Positions 31,694 to 40,343 are shown, counted from the first letter of the stretch. The stretch: DNA of 45,796 nucleotides from Nocardiopsis xinjiangensis YIM 90004 (GCF_000341145.1 NZ_ANBE01000011.1:181034-226829), one strand, 5' to 3'. Numbers and translations: made by a program. Notes: generated from the sequence alone by a model not told the origin.

Positions 31694-32995
31694 GTGTCCG
31701 TTGGTGTCCGTATCGGTTGCGGAGCGGGGTTCGCGGGTGACCGCATCGAACCCGCCGTCGACCTGGTGGAACGGGGGGAGCTCGACACCCTCGTCCTGGA
31801 GTGCCTGGGTGAGAGGACGGTGTCCCTGGCGGCCCTGCGCGCCGGCGACGGGTCCGGGCCCGGCTACGATCCCTTGCTGCGCAGGCGCCTGCTCCCGCTC
31901 CTGGAGCCGTTGGCCCGCCACGGCACCAGGCTGGTGACCAACGCGGGGGCCGCCGACCCCGTCGGAGCCGCGCGGATGGTGCGCGAGCTGGCCCGGGCCG
32001 AGGGCCTCTCACCGCGGATCGCCGCCGTGACCGGTGACGACGTCCTGGACCGGATCGACCGTTCGGCGCCGGCTTGGGAGGACGGCCTGCCCCTGGAGTC
32101 GCACGGCGAACTCGTCTCGGCCCACGCCTATTTGGGCGCCGAGACCCTGCTGCCGGCCCTGCGGGGCGGCGCGGACATCGTGATCGCGGGTCGCGCGGCC
32201 GATCCTTCCTTGTTCCTGGCCCCGCTGTCGGAACGCCTGGGCTGGGATCCGGACGACGAGGAACTGGCCGCCTCGGGCACCTTGGTCGGGCACCTGTTGG
32301 AGTGCGCCGGCCAGGTGAGCGGAGGCTACTTCGCCGACCCCGGGGTCAAGGACGTGCCGGACCTGGCGAACCTGGGCTTTCCGATCGCGGAGGTCGATGG
32401 TGACGGTTCGGCGGTGATCACCAAACTGCCCGGGACGGGCGGGCGCGTGGACGGGATGACGGTGGCCGAGCAGCTGACCTACGAGGTCACGGATCCGGCC
32501 GCGTACCTGACGCCGGACGTGAGTCTGGACATGAGGGGGGTGGAGCTGTCCCGGGCGGGTGCGGATCGTGTGCGTGTGGCCGGGGCCCGGGGCAGGCCGC
32601 GGCCGGACCGTCTGAAGGTCAGTGTGGGGTACCGGGCCGGGTTCCGGGGCGAGGGGGAGATCTCCTACGCGGGTCCCGGCGCCGCCGCACGTGCCCGGTT
32701 GGCCGGTGAGGTGGTCCGTGAGCGTCTGGGGGACCGTGTGCGGACCCGGGTCGACGTGCTCGGCGACGCCACCGAGGTATCGGGCGAGTGCCGGCTGCGT
32801 GTGGCGGGGACGGGCCCCGACCGGGCCGGCGCCGAGGCGGTGGAGGAAGAGGTCACGGCGCTGTACACGTGCGGTCCTGCGGGCGGTGGAGGAGCACGGA
32901 CCCGTAGCACGGAGGTGATCGGCATCCTGTCCACCACCGTCGGCCGCGACCTCGTCGAGCCCGGCATCACCCACGTCGGAGAGGAGACACGGTGA
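31694..32995 (+). CDS. AtuA/DUF1446-family protein, large subunit
   Basis: 433 residues. VRIGCGAGFAGDRIEPAVDL (about 4-23) is the N-terminal signature of the acyclic-terpene-utilisation AtuA (DUF1446) family. It is followed by TLVLECLGERT, RLVTNAGAADPVGAARMVRE, DIVIAGRAADPSLFLAP and HLLECAGQVSGGYFADPG. GTG 31694 has AAAGGAG before it. In many bacteria AtuA is fused to a C-terminal ferredoxin-like-fold domain. Here that domain is a separate gene overlapping by 4 bp (GTGA at 32992-32995), so the two halves form one protein complex. The reaction is not known with certainty. The transporter next door suggests a tricarboxylate or branched-acid substrate. Confidence 0.82.
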   Translation: MSVGVRIGCGAGFAGDRIEPAVDLVERGELDTLVLECLGERTVSLAALRAGDGSGPGYDPLLRRRLLPLLEPLARHGTRLVTNAGAADPVGAARMVRELARAEGLSPRIAAVTGDDVLDRIDRSAPAWEDGLPLESHGELVSAHAYLGAETLLPALRGGADIVIAGRAADPSLFLAPLSERLGWDPDDEELAASGTLVGHLLECAGQVSGGYFADPGVKDVPDLANLGFPIAEVDGDGSAVITKLPGTGGRVDGMTVAEQLTYEVTDPAAYLTPDVSLDMRGVELSRAGADRVRVAGARGRPRPDRLKVSVGYRAGFRGEGEISYAGPGAAARARLAGEVVRERLGDRVRTRVDVLGDATEVSGECRLRVAGTGPDRAGAEAVEEEVTALYTCGPAGGGGARTRSTEVIGILSTTVGRDLVEPGITHVGEETR

Positions 32996-33363
32996 ACGTC
33001 CTGCTGCACGAGATCGCCCATGCCAGGGCCGGCGACAAGGGCAACCTCAACACGGTCTCGGTCATCGCGCGCGAGCCCCGCTGGTACCCGGTGCTGCGGG
33101 AGGCGCTGACCCCGGATCGGGTCCGCGGGGCGCTGGCGGACCGGATGCGGGGCCCGTTGACGGTGCACCGCCTGGACACGGTGCACGCGCTCGTCCTGGT
33201 GTTCGCGCGGTCCTCGGAGGACACGGTGACCACGTCGTTGCACGTGGACACCCATGGCAAGACGCTGGCGTCACTGCTTCTGGGGACGGAGATTCCTCTG
33301 CCCCCGGAGGCCGGGGCTCAGGCCGGGTTCTGGTCCAGGGCCTCCACCGCGTCCTCCAGGTAG
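32992..33363 (+). CDS. AtuA-like small subunit (ferredoxin-fold domain)
   Basis: 123 residues. The opening LLHEIAHARAGDKGNLNTVS followed by VIAREPRWYPVLREALTPDR is the typical AtuA C-terminal domain sequence, here as a free protein. GTG 32992 overlaps the stop of the large subunit, indicating translational coupling and stoichiometric assembly. The last 30 residues look unlike the family and the gene ends inside the tail of the convergent MFS gene (46-bp overlap), so the C-terminus may be extended or the natural end may be earlier. Confidence 0.75.
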   Translation: MNVLLHEIAHARAGDKGNLNTVSVIAREPRWYPVLREALTPDRVRGALADRMRGPLTVHRLDTVHALVLVFARSSEDTVTTSLHVDTHGKTLASLLLGTEIPLPPEAGAQAGFWSRASTASSR

Positions 33364-34583
33364 CGGTTGCGGCCGAGCAGGAGCCCGATGGCGAGGTTGA
33401 CCACGACCAGGAAGGCCACGAGCAGCAGCGGCGCCTGCCAGGAGTCGGTGAGGTCGTGCAGCAGGCCGAACAGGAAGGGGCCGGCCCCGCCGATGAGGTA
33501 GCCCAGGCTCTGGCCGACCGCGGAGAGCGCGGCGGTACCGGCGCTGGTGCGGGTGCGCAGCGCGAACATGGTCAGGGCGAAGACGAAGCTGCCCATGCCG
33601 ATGCCGATGAGGGTGGTCCACACCCACACGCCCTGCAGGGGGGAGAGCCACAGACCGGCCACTCCGGCCAGGTAGGCGGTGGCGAAGAGCACCACGAAGA
33701 AGCGTTGGTCGCGTGTTCGGGTGAGCAGGACCGGCAGGATCAGCGACATCGGGATGCCGAGCGTGGTCAGGTAGGCCAGGGCCACACCGGCGGTGGAGGG
33801 GTCCATCCCTTGGTCGCGCAGCATCTGCGCGTACCAGCCGAACATGATGTAGGCGATGGAGGACTGGGTTCCGAAGTAGACCACCGCCTGCCATCCGATG
33901 CCGGTTCGCAGTACTTGGGAGAAGCCGAGGTGGTCCCTGCCGTTGCGGCCCCGGGTGCTGTGGCGCAGGACCGCCAGCCAGGGCAGGGCGGCGACCACAC
34001 CGAAGACCGCGTACATGCCCAGGGCCAGGCGCCACTCCCCCGTGCTCTGTTCGACCGGCACGGTGGCCGCGGCGGCGATGGCGGTGCCCGCGGCCAGGGC
34101 GGTGGTGTAGACGGTGGTCATGAGCCCGACCCGGTGCGGGAAGTGCTTCTTGACCAGGGCCGGGAGGATGACATTGCCGACTGCGCCACCGGACAGTGCG
34201 ACGGCGCTCAGTGCCAGGAAGAGCCAGGGTTCGGTCGCCAGTGCCCGGGTGGTCAGGCCGAGGGTCAGGGCCGCGAGCGCGTAGACGAGCAGATGGTGGT
34301 CGCCCAGGCGGCGGGAGAGCACGGGGGTGAACCCGCCGAAGAGCGCGAAGCACAGCACGGGCAGGGTGGTGAGCAGCCCGGCCCCGGCCCCGGACATGCC
34401 GAGACCGCCCGTGACCTCGTCGAGGACCGGACCGACGCTGGTGATGGCGGTTCGCAGGTTGAGGGCGGCCAGCGCGACGCCGACACCGATGATGAGCAGG
34501 ACCCATCGTGTCGGTGCCGGGTTCGGTCGTGCCGCCGGGGGTTCAGTGGCCACGGGCTCGCGGGGCCCCACTCCGGCACTCAT
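33318..34583 (-). CDS. MFS transporter, CynX/NimT family
   Basis: 421 residues with about 12 membrane helices. RWVLLIIGVGVALAALNLRT and AITSVGPVLDEVTGGLGMSG are the N-terminal hallmark of the cyanate/2-nitroimidazole (CynX/NimT/YycB) subfamily, and HHLLVYALAALTLGL follows. VGQSLGYLIGGAGPFLFGLL occurs in the C-terminal half. The last 46 bp overlap the convergent AtuA small subunit gene. A GntR gene is divergent from it, 168 bp away, and probably controls it. Substrate unknown, possibly an organic anion or amide compound. Confidence 0.88.
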   Translation of the reverse strand: MSAGVGPREPVATEPPAARPNPAPTRWVLLIIGVGVALAALNLRTAITSVGPVLDEVTGGLGMSGAGAGLLTTLPVLCFALFGGFTPVLSRRLGDHHLLVYALAALTLGLTTRALATEPWLFLALSAVALSGGAVGNVILPALVKKHFPHRVGLMTTVYTTALAAGTAIAAAATVPVEQSTGEWRLALGMYAVFGVVAALPWLAVLRHSTRGRNGRDHLGFSQVLRTGIGWQAVVYFGTQSSIAYIMFGWYAQMLRDQGMDPSTAGVALAYLTTLGIPMSLILPVLLTRTRDQRFFVVLFATAYLAGVAGLWLSPLQGVWVWTTLIGIGMGSFVFALTMFALRTRTSAGTAALSAVGQSLGYLIGGAGPFLFGLLHDLTDSWQAPLLLVAFLVVVNLAIGLLLGRNRYLEDAVEALDQNPA

Positions 34584-34616
34584 GGAAGTCGACTCGCATT
34601 ATTCGTAGGATGACCC

Positions 34617-34626
34617 GATGTACATC
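34617..34626. promoter_or_regulatory. Palindrome GATGTACATC in the MFS-gntR divergent region
   Basis: A perfect 10-bp palindrome lies 34 bp from the MFS start and 126 bp from the GntR start. FadR/GntR-type regulators bind sites centred on GTAC. It is the only symmetric site I see in the gap. Confidence 0.4.
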
Positions 34627-34751
34627 ATGAGCATAACGCATTGCCGTTCGTAGCCATTTCCTCTTCCCAACTGGTCTATGCTCCCGCCTAACCGTCCGCA
34701 TTCGTGCGCTGGTCCTGTCATCCGGCGACCCCGCCCCTAGGAGGTATCCGC

Positions 34752-35462
34752 GTGCCCCTCGCCTCTACACGCCGGACCGGTCTTGTCGACCAGGTCATCA
34801 GTCAGTTACGAGCACAGATCGACTCGGGTGAATGGGGCGTGGGCGACCGGATCCCCACCGAGTCGGAACTGTCCGAACAGCTGGAGGTGGGGCGCAACAC
34901 CGTACGCGAGGCGGTACGCGCCCTCGCCCATGCGGGTCTGCTCGAGATCCGTCAGGGAGCGGGCACCTTCGTCCGCGCCTCCAGCGAGCTCGGCGGGGCC
35001 CTGCGCCGCCGCCTGGAACGCTCGCGCCTCCGGGAGAACCTCGAGGTACGCCGGGCGCTGGAGGTCGAGGCCGCGCGCCTGGCCGCGCAGCGCCACAGCG
35101 AGGCCGACATGGCCGACATCGACCGTGCCCTGGCGATGCGCGAGGAAGCCTGGCGCGACCGGGACATGGGCACCTTCGTGGAGGCGGACTTCACACTGCA
35201 CAAGGCGGTGGCTCTGGCCACACACAACCGGTTGCTGATCGACCTGTACGACGACATCGCCCAGGTCGTCTACGCCAGCATCGCCCACACCGCCTACGAG
35301 CAGGACGACGAGCGCACGGGCCGGCGGGACCGGCCCTCCTCGGCCTACGAGGGCATGGACCACAGCAAGCTCGTGGAGGCGATCCGCGCCGCCGATCCCG
35401 CCGAGGCGGCGCGGGAGGCCAACTGCTACATCGACGAGCTGTTGAACCTGACCCGGGAGTGA
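34752..35462 (+). CDS. FadR-subfamily GntR transcriptional regulator
   Basis: 236 residues. GTG 34752 has a perfect AGGAGGT just upstream (34739-34745). N-terminal winged helix: VDQVISQLRAQIDSGEWGVG, DRIPTESELSEQLEVGRNTV and REAVRALAHAGLLEIRQGAG (about residues 10-72). The C-terminal FCD domain has the metal-binding pattern: ADFTLHKAVALATHN, IAHTAYEQDDE and HSKLVEAIRAADPAEA, with the Asp and His ligands visible. It is divergent from the CynX-type MFS gene and followed by a terminator, making it the likely regulator of that transporter. The ligand would be a small carboxylate. Confidence 0.9.
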   Translation: MPLASTRRTGLVDQVISQLRAQIDSGEWGVGDRIPTESELSEQLEVGRNTVREAVRALAHAGLLEIRQGAGTFVRASSELGGALRRRLERSRLRENLEVRRALEVEAARLAAQRHSEADMADIDRALAMREEAWRDRDMGTFVEADFTLHKAVALATHNRLLIDLYDDIAQVVYASIAHTAYEQDDERTGRRDRPSSAYEGMDHSKLVEAIRAADPAEAAREANCYIDELLNLTRE

Positions 35463-35467
35463 GGCCG

Positions 35468-35501
35468 GACGGCCCGGGGCGAGCACCGCCCCCGGGCCGT
35501 C
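35468..35501 (+). terminator. Hairpin after the GntR gene
   Basis: GACGGCCCGGGG (35468-35479) pairs perfectly with CCCCGGGCCGTC (35490-35501), starting 6 bp after the stop. It also faces the stop of the convergent RraA-family gene at 35507 and may serve both. Confidence 0.75.
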
Positions 35502-35506
35502 GTCCT

Positions 35507-36295
35507 TCAATCCCGCCGGCGCCCCTCGCCCACCGAGGTGTGCGGGGGGTTGCACGAACGCAGCTGTGTGCGGGCCTCCCCGTGTACGGCGCCCTCATGA
35601 GGCGGGCCGCCGGGGCGCACGCCCCGGCGCTGGCGGTGTTCGCCGGCGCCTTCCCAACCGCTGACCTGGGAGGGGTCCAGCCCCAGCAGGTCGAGGGTGG
35701 ACTGTCCGGCGTGCACGGCCTCGATGAGCTCTTGTTCGTGGGACAGGCTGTCCACGGTCTTGCCGATGATGGAACTGACCTGGCCGCGGGGCAGGAGCAC
35801 CACGCCGTCGTCGTCGGCCGCGATCCAGTCGCCGCGGCGGGCCTGGAGCGGGACGGGGCCCGTGGCGCTCATGGTGATCGCCTGCCCCACCGAGCCCCCG
35901 GCATGGTGGCCGGCCTCGCGCACCGAGACGCCCGCGCTGAAGACGGGCAGCTCACAGCGGGCGATGGCGGCGATGTCGCGCACGCAACCGTCCAGGACGA
36001 TGCCCTCGATACCGCGTGTGTGCGCGGCCACCGCGAGGATCTCGTCGACGTAGCCGTACTCGGTCTCCCCCGCCACGTCCACGGCGAGCGCGGACCCGGG
36101 CGGGGCCTGTTCGACCGCAACGTGCAGGGCGAGGTTGTCGCCGGGGGCGCACCGCACGGGGAAGACCGAGGCGGCGAAGGCGGCCCCGGGCCAGACGGAG
36201 AAGAGATGGGCCCCGAGGGGCCGACCGCCGCAGCGCGCCAGCGCCACGGTTCCCACCGCACTCAACGTCTCCGCAAGCGTCACGTATGCCTCCAT
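35507..36295 (-). CDS. RraA/HMG-aldolase family protein
   Basis: 262 residues from ATG 36295 (MEAYVTLAETLSAVGTVALA). The family core is clear: CAPGDNLALHVAVEQAPPGS, the active-site block IEGIVLDGCVRDIAAI (Arg-Asp pair at about 112-113) and ARRGDWIAADDDGVVLLPRG. These proteins are divalent-metal aldolases or decarboxylases for 4-hydroxy-4-methyl-2-oxoglutarate or oxaloacetate, or act as RNase E inhibitors; the first is more likely in actinomycetes. The last 50 residues (WEGAGEHRQRRGVRPGGPPH and on) are Arg/Gly-rich and look like an out-of-frame extension, so a frameshift near 35660 may have removed the normal end. Confidence 0.8.
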   Translation of the reverse strand: MEAYVTLAETLSAVGTVALARCGGRPLGAHLFSVWPGAAFAASVFPVRCAPGDNLALHVAVEQAPPGSALAVDVAGETEYGYVDEILAVAAHTRGIEGIVLDGCVRDIAAIARCELPVFSAGVSVREAGHHAGGSVGQAITMSATGPVPLQARRGDWIAADDDGVVLLPRGQVSSIIGKTVDSLSHEQELIEAVHAGQSTLDLLGLDPSQVSGWEGAGEHRQRRGVRPGGPPHEGAVHGEARTQLRSCNPPHTSVGEGRRRD

Positions 36296-36397
36296 TACAC
36301 CCGCGCCTGGTGTGACCGGCCGACACCGGCCCACCTTCTATACTCACGGGTAACTTAAGCGTGACGCAAGCCATAGGGAACGGAAACAAAGAAAAAT

Positions 36398-36412
36398 GTT
36401 ACCGCTGGTTAC
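36398..36412. promoter_or_regulatory. Near-palindrome GTTACC-GCT-GGTTAC upstream of the RraA gene
   Basis: Differs at two of 15 positions from the operator at 26961-26975. It lies 103 bp upstream of the RraA-family start, in an AT-rich stretch, and just beyond the stop of the Lrp gene. A shared regulator is possible. Confidence 0.4.
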
Positions 36413-36457
36413 AGGTGAGACCGAAAACCAGGGCCGTGTCCGTTACCCCCGGGCCGC

Positions 36458-37390
36458 TCACCCGGCCGGCCAGTCCACCAGATGCTCACCGCCGCGGCGT
36501 TCCTTGCGCACCGAGAGATGGTCCCAGGTCTCCACTCTGCCCACACCGGAGGCGGCGCGCACCGTCTCCAGCACCTCCACCAAACGGCAGCGGTCGGAAG
36601 CGATGAGGGTGGCGACGAGGTCGTAACGTCCGAAACCGCTCGCGAGGAACGAGATCCCGTCGATGGCGGCGAGCCGCGCCCCCAGGGCCTCGGCATCGCC
36701 CCGGCAGTGCACCCCCAGCCCCAGCTGTTCGTTGCTTCCCAGGGCCGAGGGTTCCACCAGCGCGGTCACGTGCACGACACCGGAGTCGAGCAGGCGCACC
36801 ACCCGCGAGCGCGCCGCCGCCTGGGAGAGACCGACCTGGCGCGCCAGGTCGGCGTAGGAGGCGCGCCCGTTGCCCAGGAGCCGACGCACCAGGCTCCAGT
36901 CCAGGGCGTCCAGCTCGACGTCCTGCAGCCGGCGCACACTGCTGTGCGAGTCCTTGAAGACGGCCCCGGCCCGGAAGACCTCCACGTGCTCCACCCCGGG
37001 CAGGGAGCGCAGTTCGGCCAGTTCGGCGGTGAGCGCGCGGTCGTCGGCCACACGCACCTGGGCCACGGCCTGGGCCCGGCCCGCCGTCAGGGCCGCGAAG
37101 GTCACCGCCTCGCGTTCGTCGAGTTCGCCCATGAGTGGCCCGACCGGACCATTGACCGTGAACGAGACGTGCCCCAGGGCCTCCATCCCCAGGATCCCCG
37201 TGTGCAGGACCCCCACGATTCTGATGGCACCCGACTGGACGAGCTGCCGGACCCGGGCGCGCACGGCCGTGCGCGAGAGTCCGACCCCGTCGGCCAGTGC
37301 CTGGAATGTCGCTCTTCCGTCCCCCTGCAACGCACGCATGAGCGCCGCGTCAACCGCATCGAGCACGATGGTGCTGCCTTTCGTTCCCAT
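36458..37390 (-). CDS. Double-length Lrp/AsnC-family regulator
   Basis: 310 residues, twice the usual Lrp length, made of two tandem Lrp modules. Module 1: LDAVDAALMRALQGDGRATF, QALADGVGLSRTAVRARVRQ, then a RAM-like domain to about 140. Module 2: LDALDWSLVRRLLGNGRASY, ADLARQVGLSQAAARSRVVR, then a RAM domain ending with GFGRYDLVATLIASDRCRLV. ATG 37390 (MGTKGSTIVLDAVDA) is chosen because the residues before it are low complexity. Paired Lrp proteins in actinomycetes regulate amino-acid or amine metabolism. The internal duplication would let a single chain form the half-dimer. Target genes are not evident nearby. Confidence 0.9.
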   Translation of the reverse strand: MGTKGSTIVLDAVDAALMRALQGDGRATFQALADGVGLSRTAVRARVRQLVQSGAIRIVGVLHTGILGMEALGHVSFTVNGPVGPLMGELDEREAVTFAALTAGRAQAVAQVRVADDRALTAELAELRSLPGVEHVEVFRAGAVFKDSHSSVRRLQDVELDALDWSLVRRLLGNGRASYADLARQVGLSQAAARSRVVRLLDSGVVHVTALVEPSALGSNEQLGLGVHCRGDAEALGARLAAIDGISFLASGFGRYDLVATLIASDRCRLVEVLETVRAASGVGRVETWDHLSVRKERRGGEHLVDWPAG

Positions 37391-37821
37391 GACGCCGCCC
37401 GCTTCCCGACCTGGCGGCGCCCCCTCCTGCGGCCAGATCATCGCAGCTGTCGCGCGCATTCACTACTGATCGCAAAAGAAATGGCCTGATTCGGACCGTT
37501 CGGCCGTCCGAAAGCGCCACGCAATCCCCCATCAGCGACCACGAAGCTACATAACAGACTTGTATAGAACACCCCTCATGTCACCCACGACCGTGCGCGG
37601 CGCCACGCGCAACCACCACACTGTGAGGCAAGGTGTGTTCGGTGGGCGCCCTCGGCCGCAGCAGGCCGGGCGCCCGTTGTTCCCGCCCCGGGGTTTCGTG
37701 ACGCCCGGAGGGGGCGCGCGGGAGCGCGGCGACCTTCCCGGCGTTCGACGGCCGAGGCGGGTACACAGGTAACACGAGGGGCGGGGAAGAAGTCCGCCCT
37801 CCGGCTGGAGAGGATACGTCG
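37391..37821. other. Intergenic region between the Lrp and LCP genes
   Basis: 431 bp with no convincing gene; frames on both strands are Arg/Pro/Gly-rich and lack ribosome-binding sites. It contains a strong hairpin at 37644-37675: GGGCGCCC-TC-GGCC-GCAGCA-GGCC-GGGCGCCC (an 8-bp and a 4-bp stem, with an unpaired dinucleotide). It is followed by GTTGTTCC. A locally AT-rich TTGTATAGAAC occurs near 37559. A short untranslated RNA between the two is conceivable but unproven. Confidence 0.4.
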
Positions 37822-39366
37822 GTGGCAGCGGACGACGAACAGCAGGAGGGGGCGCCCGCGCGCCCGAGCAGCGCACCGCGGGCCCTGCTGTGGACCGCCG
37901 CGTCTGTGCCGCTCCCGGGGATCACCCATCTGCGGATGGGGCGGCGCACCGGGGGCACCCTCCTCCTGCTCGCCTACCTGGGCGGGCTGGCTCTGTTGGG
38001 GTGGGGCGCCTACGCGCTGGGGGCGGACGAGTCGAACACACTCGCGGCGGTGGCGGGGATGGCGACCTCGAGCCAGTGGCTGTTGCAGGCCATGGCCGTG
38101 GTCTTCGTGGCGGCCGTGGTGTGGATCGCGGTGATCGTGCACTCCTGGGTCATCACCCGCCCGCCCGGCGGTTCACGCGGCCTGCGCCTGGGCTCGGGCG
38201 CGGTGGTCGCACTGCTGGTGCTGACCATCGCCGTGCCCTCGGCCTACGCGCTGCACGCGGGCTACACGACGTACGAGACCGTCGGTGACGTGTTCGGCGG
38301 TGGGGAGGACGGGCTCCCCCACGACGAGGCCGACCCGTGGGACGGCGCCGAGCGCATGAACGTACTGCTGTTGGGGGCCGACTCCGGCGAGAACCGCTAC
38401 GGGGTGCGTACCGACACCATGATGGTGGCCAGCATCGACGCCGAGACGGGCGACACCGTCCTCGTGGGCCTGCCGCGCAATCTGGAGAACGCGCAGTTCC
38501 CCGAGGGCTCCGCGCTGGCCGAGCGTTACCCCGAGCCCTACGGTTTCGACCTGCTGCTCAACGACGTCTACCAGACGGTGGCCGACGAACCCGAGGAGCT
38601 GGCCATCAACGACGGGGTGCGCGACCCCGCGGCCCACACCCTCAAGGAAGTCATCGGCCACAACCTGGACCTGGACGTGGAGTACTACGCCATGGTCGAC
38701 ATGATGGGATTCCGCGACCTGATCGACGCCGTGGGCGGGATCGAGGTCCACATCGACGAGCCGATCCCGTACGGCATGCAGGGCAATGTACTGGAGGAGG
38801 GCAGTCAGCTCCTCAACGGCTACGAGGCCCTCTGGTACGGGCGTTCGCGCATCGGCTCCGACGACTACGGCCGTATGGGGCGCCAGGGGTGCCTGGTCAA
38901 GTACGTGGCCGAGCAGATCGATCCCACGACGCTGCTGACGAGCTACCGGGATCTGGCCGGGGCCACCCAGCGCACGCTGACCACGGACATTCCGCAGTCG
39001 AAGGTCCCGGCCTTCGTCGATCTGGCGGAGCAGGTCACCGAGACCGGGTCGATGAGCGCGCTGCAGCTGTCCCCGCCCCAGGTGAGCACCGCCGACCCGG
39101 ACTGGGGCAAGGTGCAGGACCTGGTCGTGGAGGCCATCGCCGCCGGCTCCGAGAACGGCGACAACGTGCCTGCCGAGCCCGAGAGCGGCGGCCCCTCCGG
39201 TGAGGATTCGCAGGAGGGCTCCGAGGAGGCCGGGGACGAGGAAGGCTCCGGCGAGGAGGAGAGCACCGAGTGGCAGGACTACACCGGCCTGGCCGAGCCC
39301 TCCCCCGAGGACCCGGGCCGCCAGGTGGGTGCCGAGGCCACCGACCTGGACACGATCTGCCCCTGA
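37822..39366 (+). CDS. LytR-CpsA-Psr (LCP) family cell-wall ligase
   Basis: 514 residues from GTG 37822. The N-terminus is cytoplasmic and acidic, followed by about three or four membrane helices (for example GGTLLLLAYLGGLALLGWGA and VVALLVLTIAVPSAYALHAG). The extracellular LCP domain begins at about 178 with MNVLLLGADSGENRYGVRTD then TMMVASID. The conserved Asp and Arg residues that bind the polyprenyl pyrophosphate and Mg, and the PRN motif (VGLPRNLENA), are present. The C-terminal 70 residues form an acidic Glu/Ser/Gly-rich linker ending in DLDTICP. LCP enzymes attach teichoic acids or arabinogalactan to peptidoglycan. The extra membrane helices are unusual; most LCP proteins have one. Confidence 0.88.
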   Translation: MAADDEQQEGAPARPSSAPRALLWTAASVPLPGITHLRMGRRTGGTLLLLAYLGGLALLGWGAYALGADESNTLAAVAGMATSSQWLLQAMAVVFVAAVVWIAVIVHSWVITRPPGGSRGLRLGSGAVVALLVLTIAVPSAYALHAGYTTYETVGDVFGGGEDGLPHDEADPWDGAERMNVLLLGADSGENRYGVRTDTMMVASIDAETGDTVLVGLPRNLENAQFPEGSALAERYPEPYGFDLLLNDVYQTVADEPEELAINDGVRDPAAHTLKEVIGHNLDLDVEYYAMVDMMGFRDLIDAVGGIEVHIDEPIPYGMQGNVLEEGSQLLNGYEALWYGRSRIGSDDYGRMGRQGCLVKYVAEQIDPTTLLTSYRDLAGATQRTLTTDIPQSKVPAFVDLAEQVTETGSMSALQLSPPQVSTADPDWGKVQDLVVEAIAAGSENGDNVPAEPESGGPSGEDSQEGSEEAGDEEGSGEEESTEWQDYTGLAEPSPEDPGRQVGAEATDLDTICP

Positions 39367-39482
39367 GGCCCTGAGGACTGCCCCGGGGCAGGCATGCGAG
39401 CCGCGACCACCGCGGTTGGCCGGAACCGGTCGATGGCTTACGTCCCATTGCCGTTCGGACACGGGCGTGTGAGCCTTTCCCG

Positions 39483-40199
39483 GTGACCGCTGCGCAACTC
39501 TGGACCCTGGTCGCACTCGGCGCCTTCCACGGCCTTCACCCCGGCATGGGCTGGCTGTTGGCCGTGACCCGCGGCCTGCAGGAGGGCGGACGCGCGCAGG
39601 TCCTGCGTTCCCTGCCGGTGGTCGCGCTCGGGCACGCGGGGGCCGTCGCGGTCGCCGCGGTCGCGATCACCGTGACCGGTTCGATGTCGGCCTCGGTGCT
39701 CTTCCCGGTGGTGTGCGGCACGGCGATCGCCCTGTACGGGTTGTGGATGCTGGTGCGACGGCGCCACTACCACTGGCGGGAGATCCGGTTGCCGTTGTGG
39801 CAGGTGGGCACGTGGGCGTTCCTGATGTCGTCGGCGCACGGGGCGGGACTGATGGTCTTCCCGGTCATGGCCGGTCGGCTCACGCACGCCCACCACGACC
39901 ACGGCTCACACGGCACGCACGAGGCACAGGACGGCGGGGCAGGGGCCACGGCCGGGGTGGAGCCCACCACGGCCTCAGAGGGCTCCTGGAGCTTGTGGGA
40001 CGCGACCGCCACGGGGCTGCTCGCCACCGGGGCGCACACCTTGGCGATGTTGGCCGCGGCGAGCGTGGCAGCGCTGATCGCCTACGACTTCTTCGGCGTG
40101 CACGCCCTGCGGTGGCGTGGAGTGACCATGGACCGGATCTGGGCGCTGACCCTGGTGTCGGGCGGCCTGTTCGTCCTGTGGTCGGTCCTGGGACAGTGA
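39483..40199 (+). CDS. Polytopic membrane protein with HGLHPGMGW motif
   Basis: 238 residues, about six membrane helices, GTG start. AFHGLHPGMGWLLAVTRGLQ (about 14-33) starts the protein, and a later loop is His-rich (RLTHAHHDHGSHGTHEAQDG at about 132-151). The HGLHPG element followed by a His-rich loop resembles NicO/RcnA-like nickel and cobalt transporters and sulphite-exporter relatives, but the match is weak and it may be only a permease of unknown substrate. Nothing next to it defines the substrate. A role in metal efflux is the best guess. Confidence 0.6.
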   Translation: MTAAQLWTLVALGAFHGLHPGMGWLLAVTRGLQEGGRAQVLRSLPVVALGHAGAVAVAAVAITVTGSMSASVLFPVVCGTAIALYGLWMLVRRRHYHWREIRLPLWQVGTWAFLMSSAHGAGLMVFPVMAGRLTHAHHDHGSHGTHEAQDGGAGATAGVEPTTASEGSWSLWDATATGLLATGAHTLAMLAAASVAALIAYDFFGVHALRWRGVTMDRIWALTLVSGGLFVLWSVLGQ

Positions 40200-40343
40200 C
40201 CCGGGTGTGATCTGGCCATCAGATTCCGTTTGCCGGAAATCTATGGATCACTTGTTCGTTGTGTCATGGGGAACCCGGGTCGGAGCACCTCCGGCCCGGC
40301 CCTGTCTCGTCCGCCCCGGCCCTGACCCAGGGGAACAGGAGTC

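Noticed and set aside
37560-37772. A 70-codon plus-strand frame in the Lrp-LCP gap
   Set aside because: No ribosome-binding site, Arg/Gly/Pro-rich composition, and it overlaps a strong hairpin.
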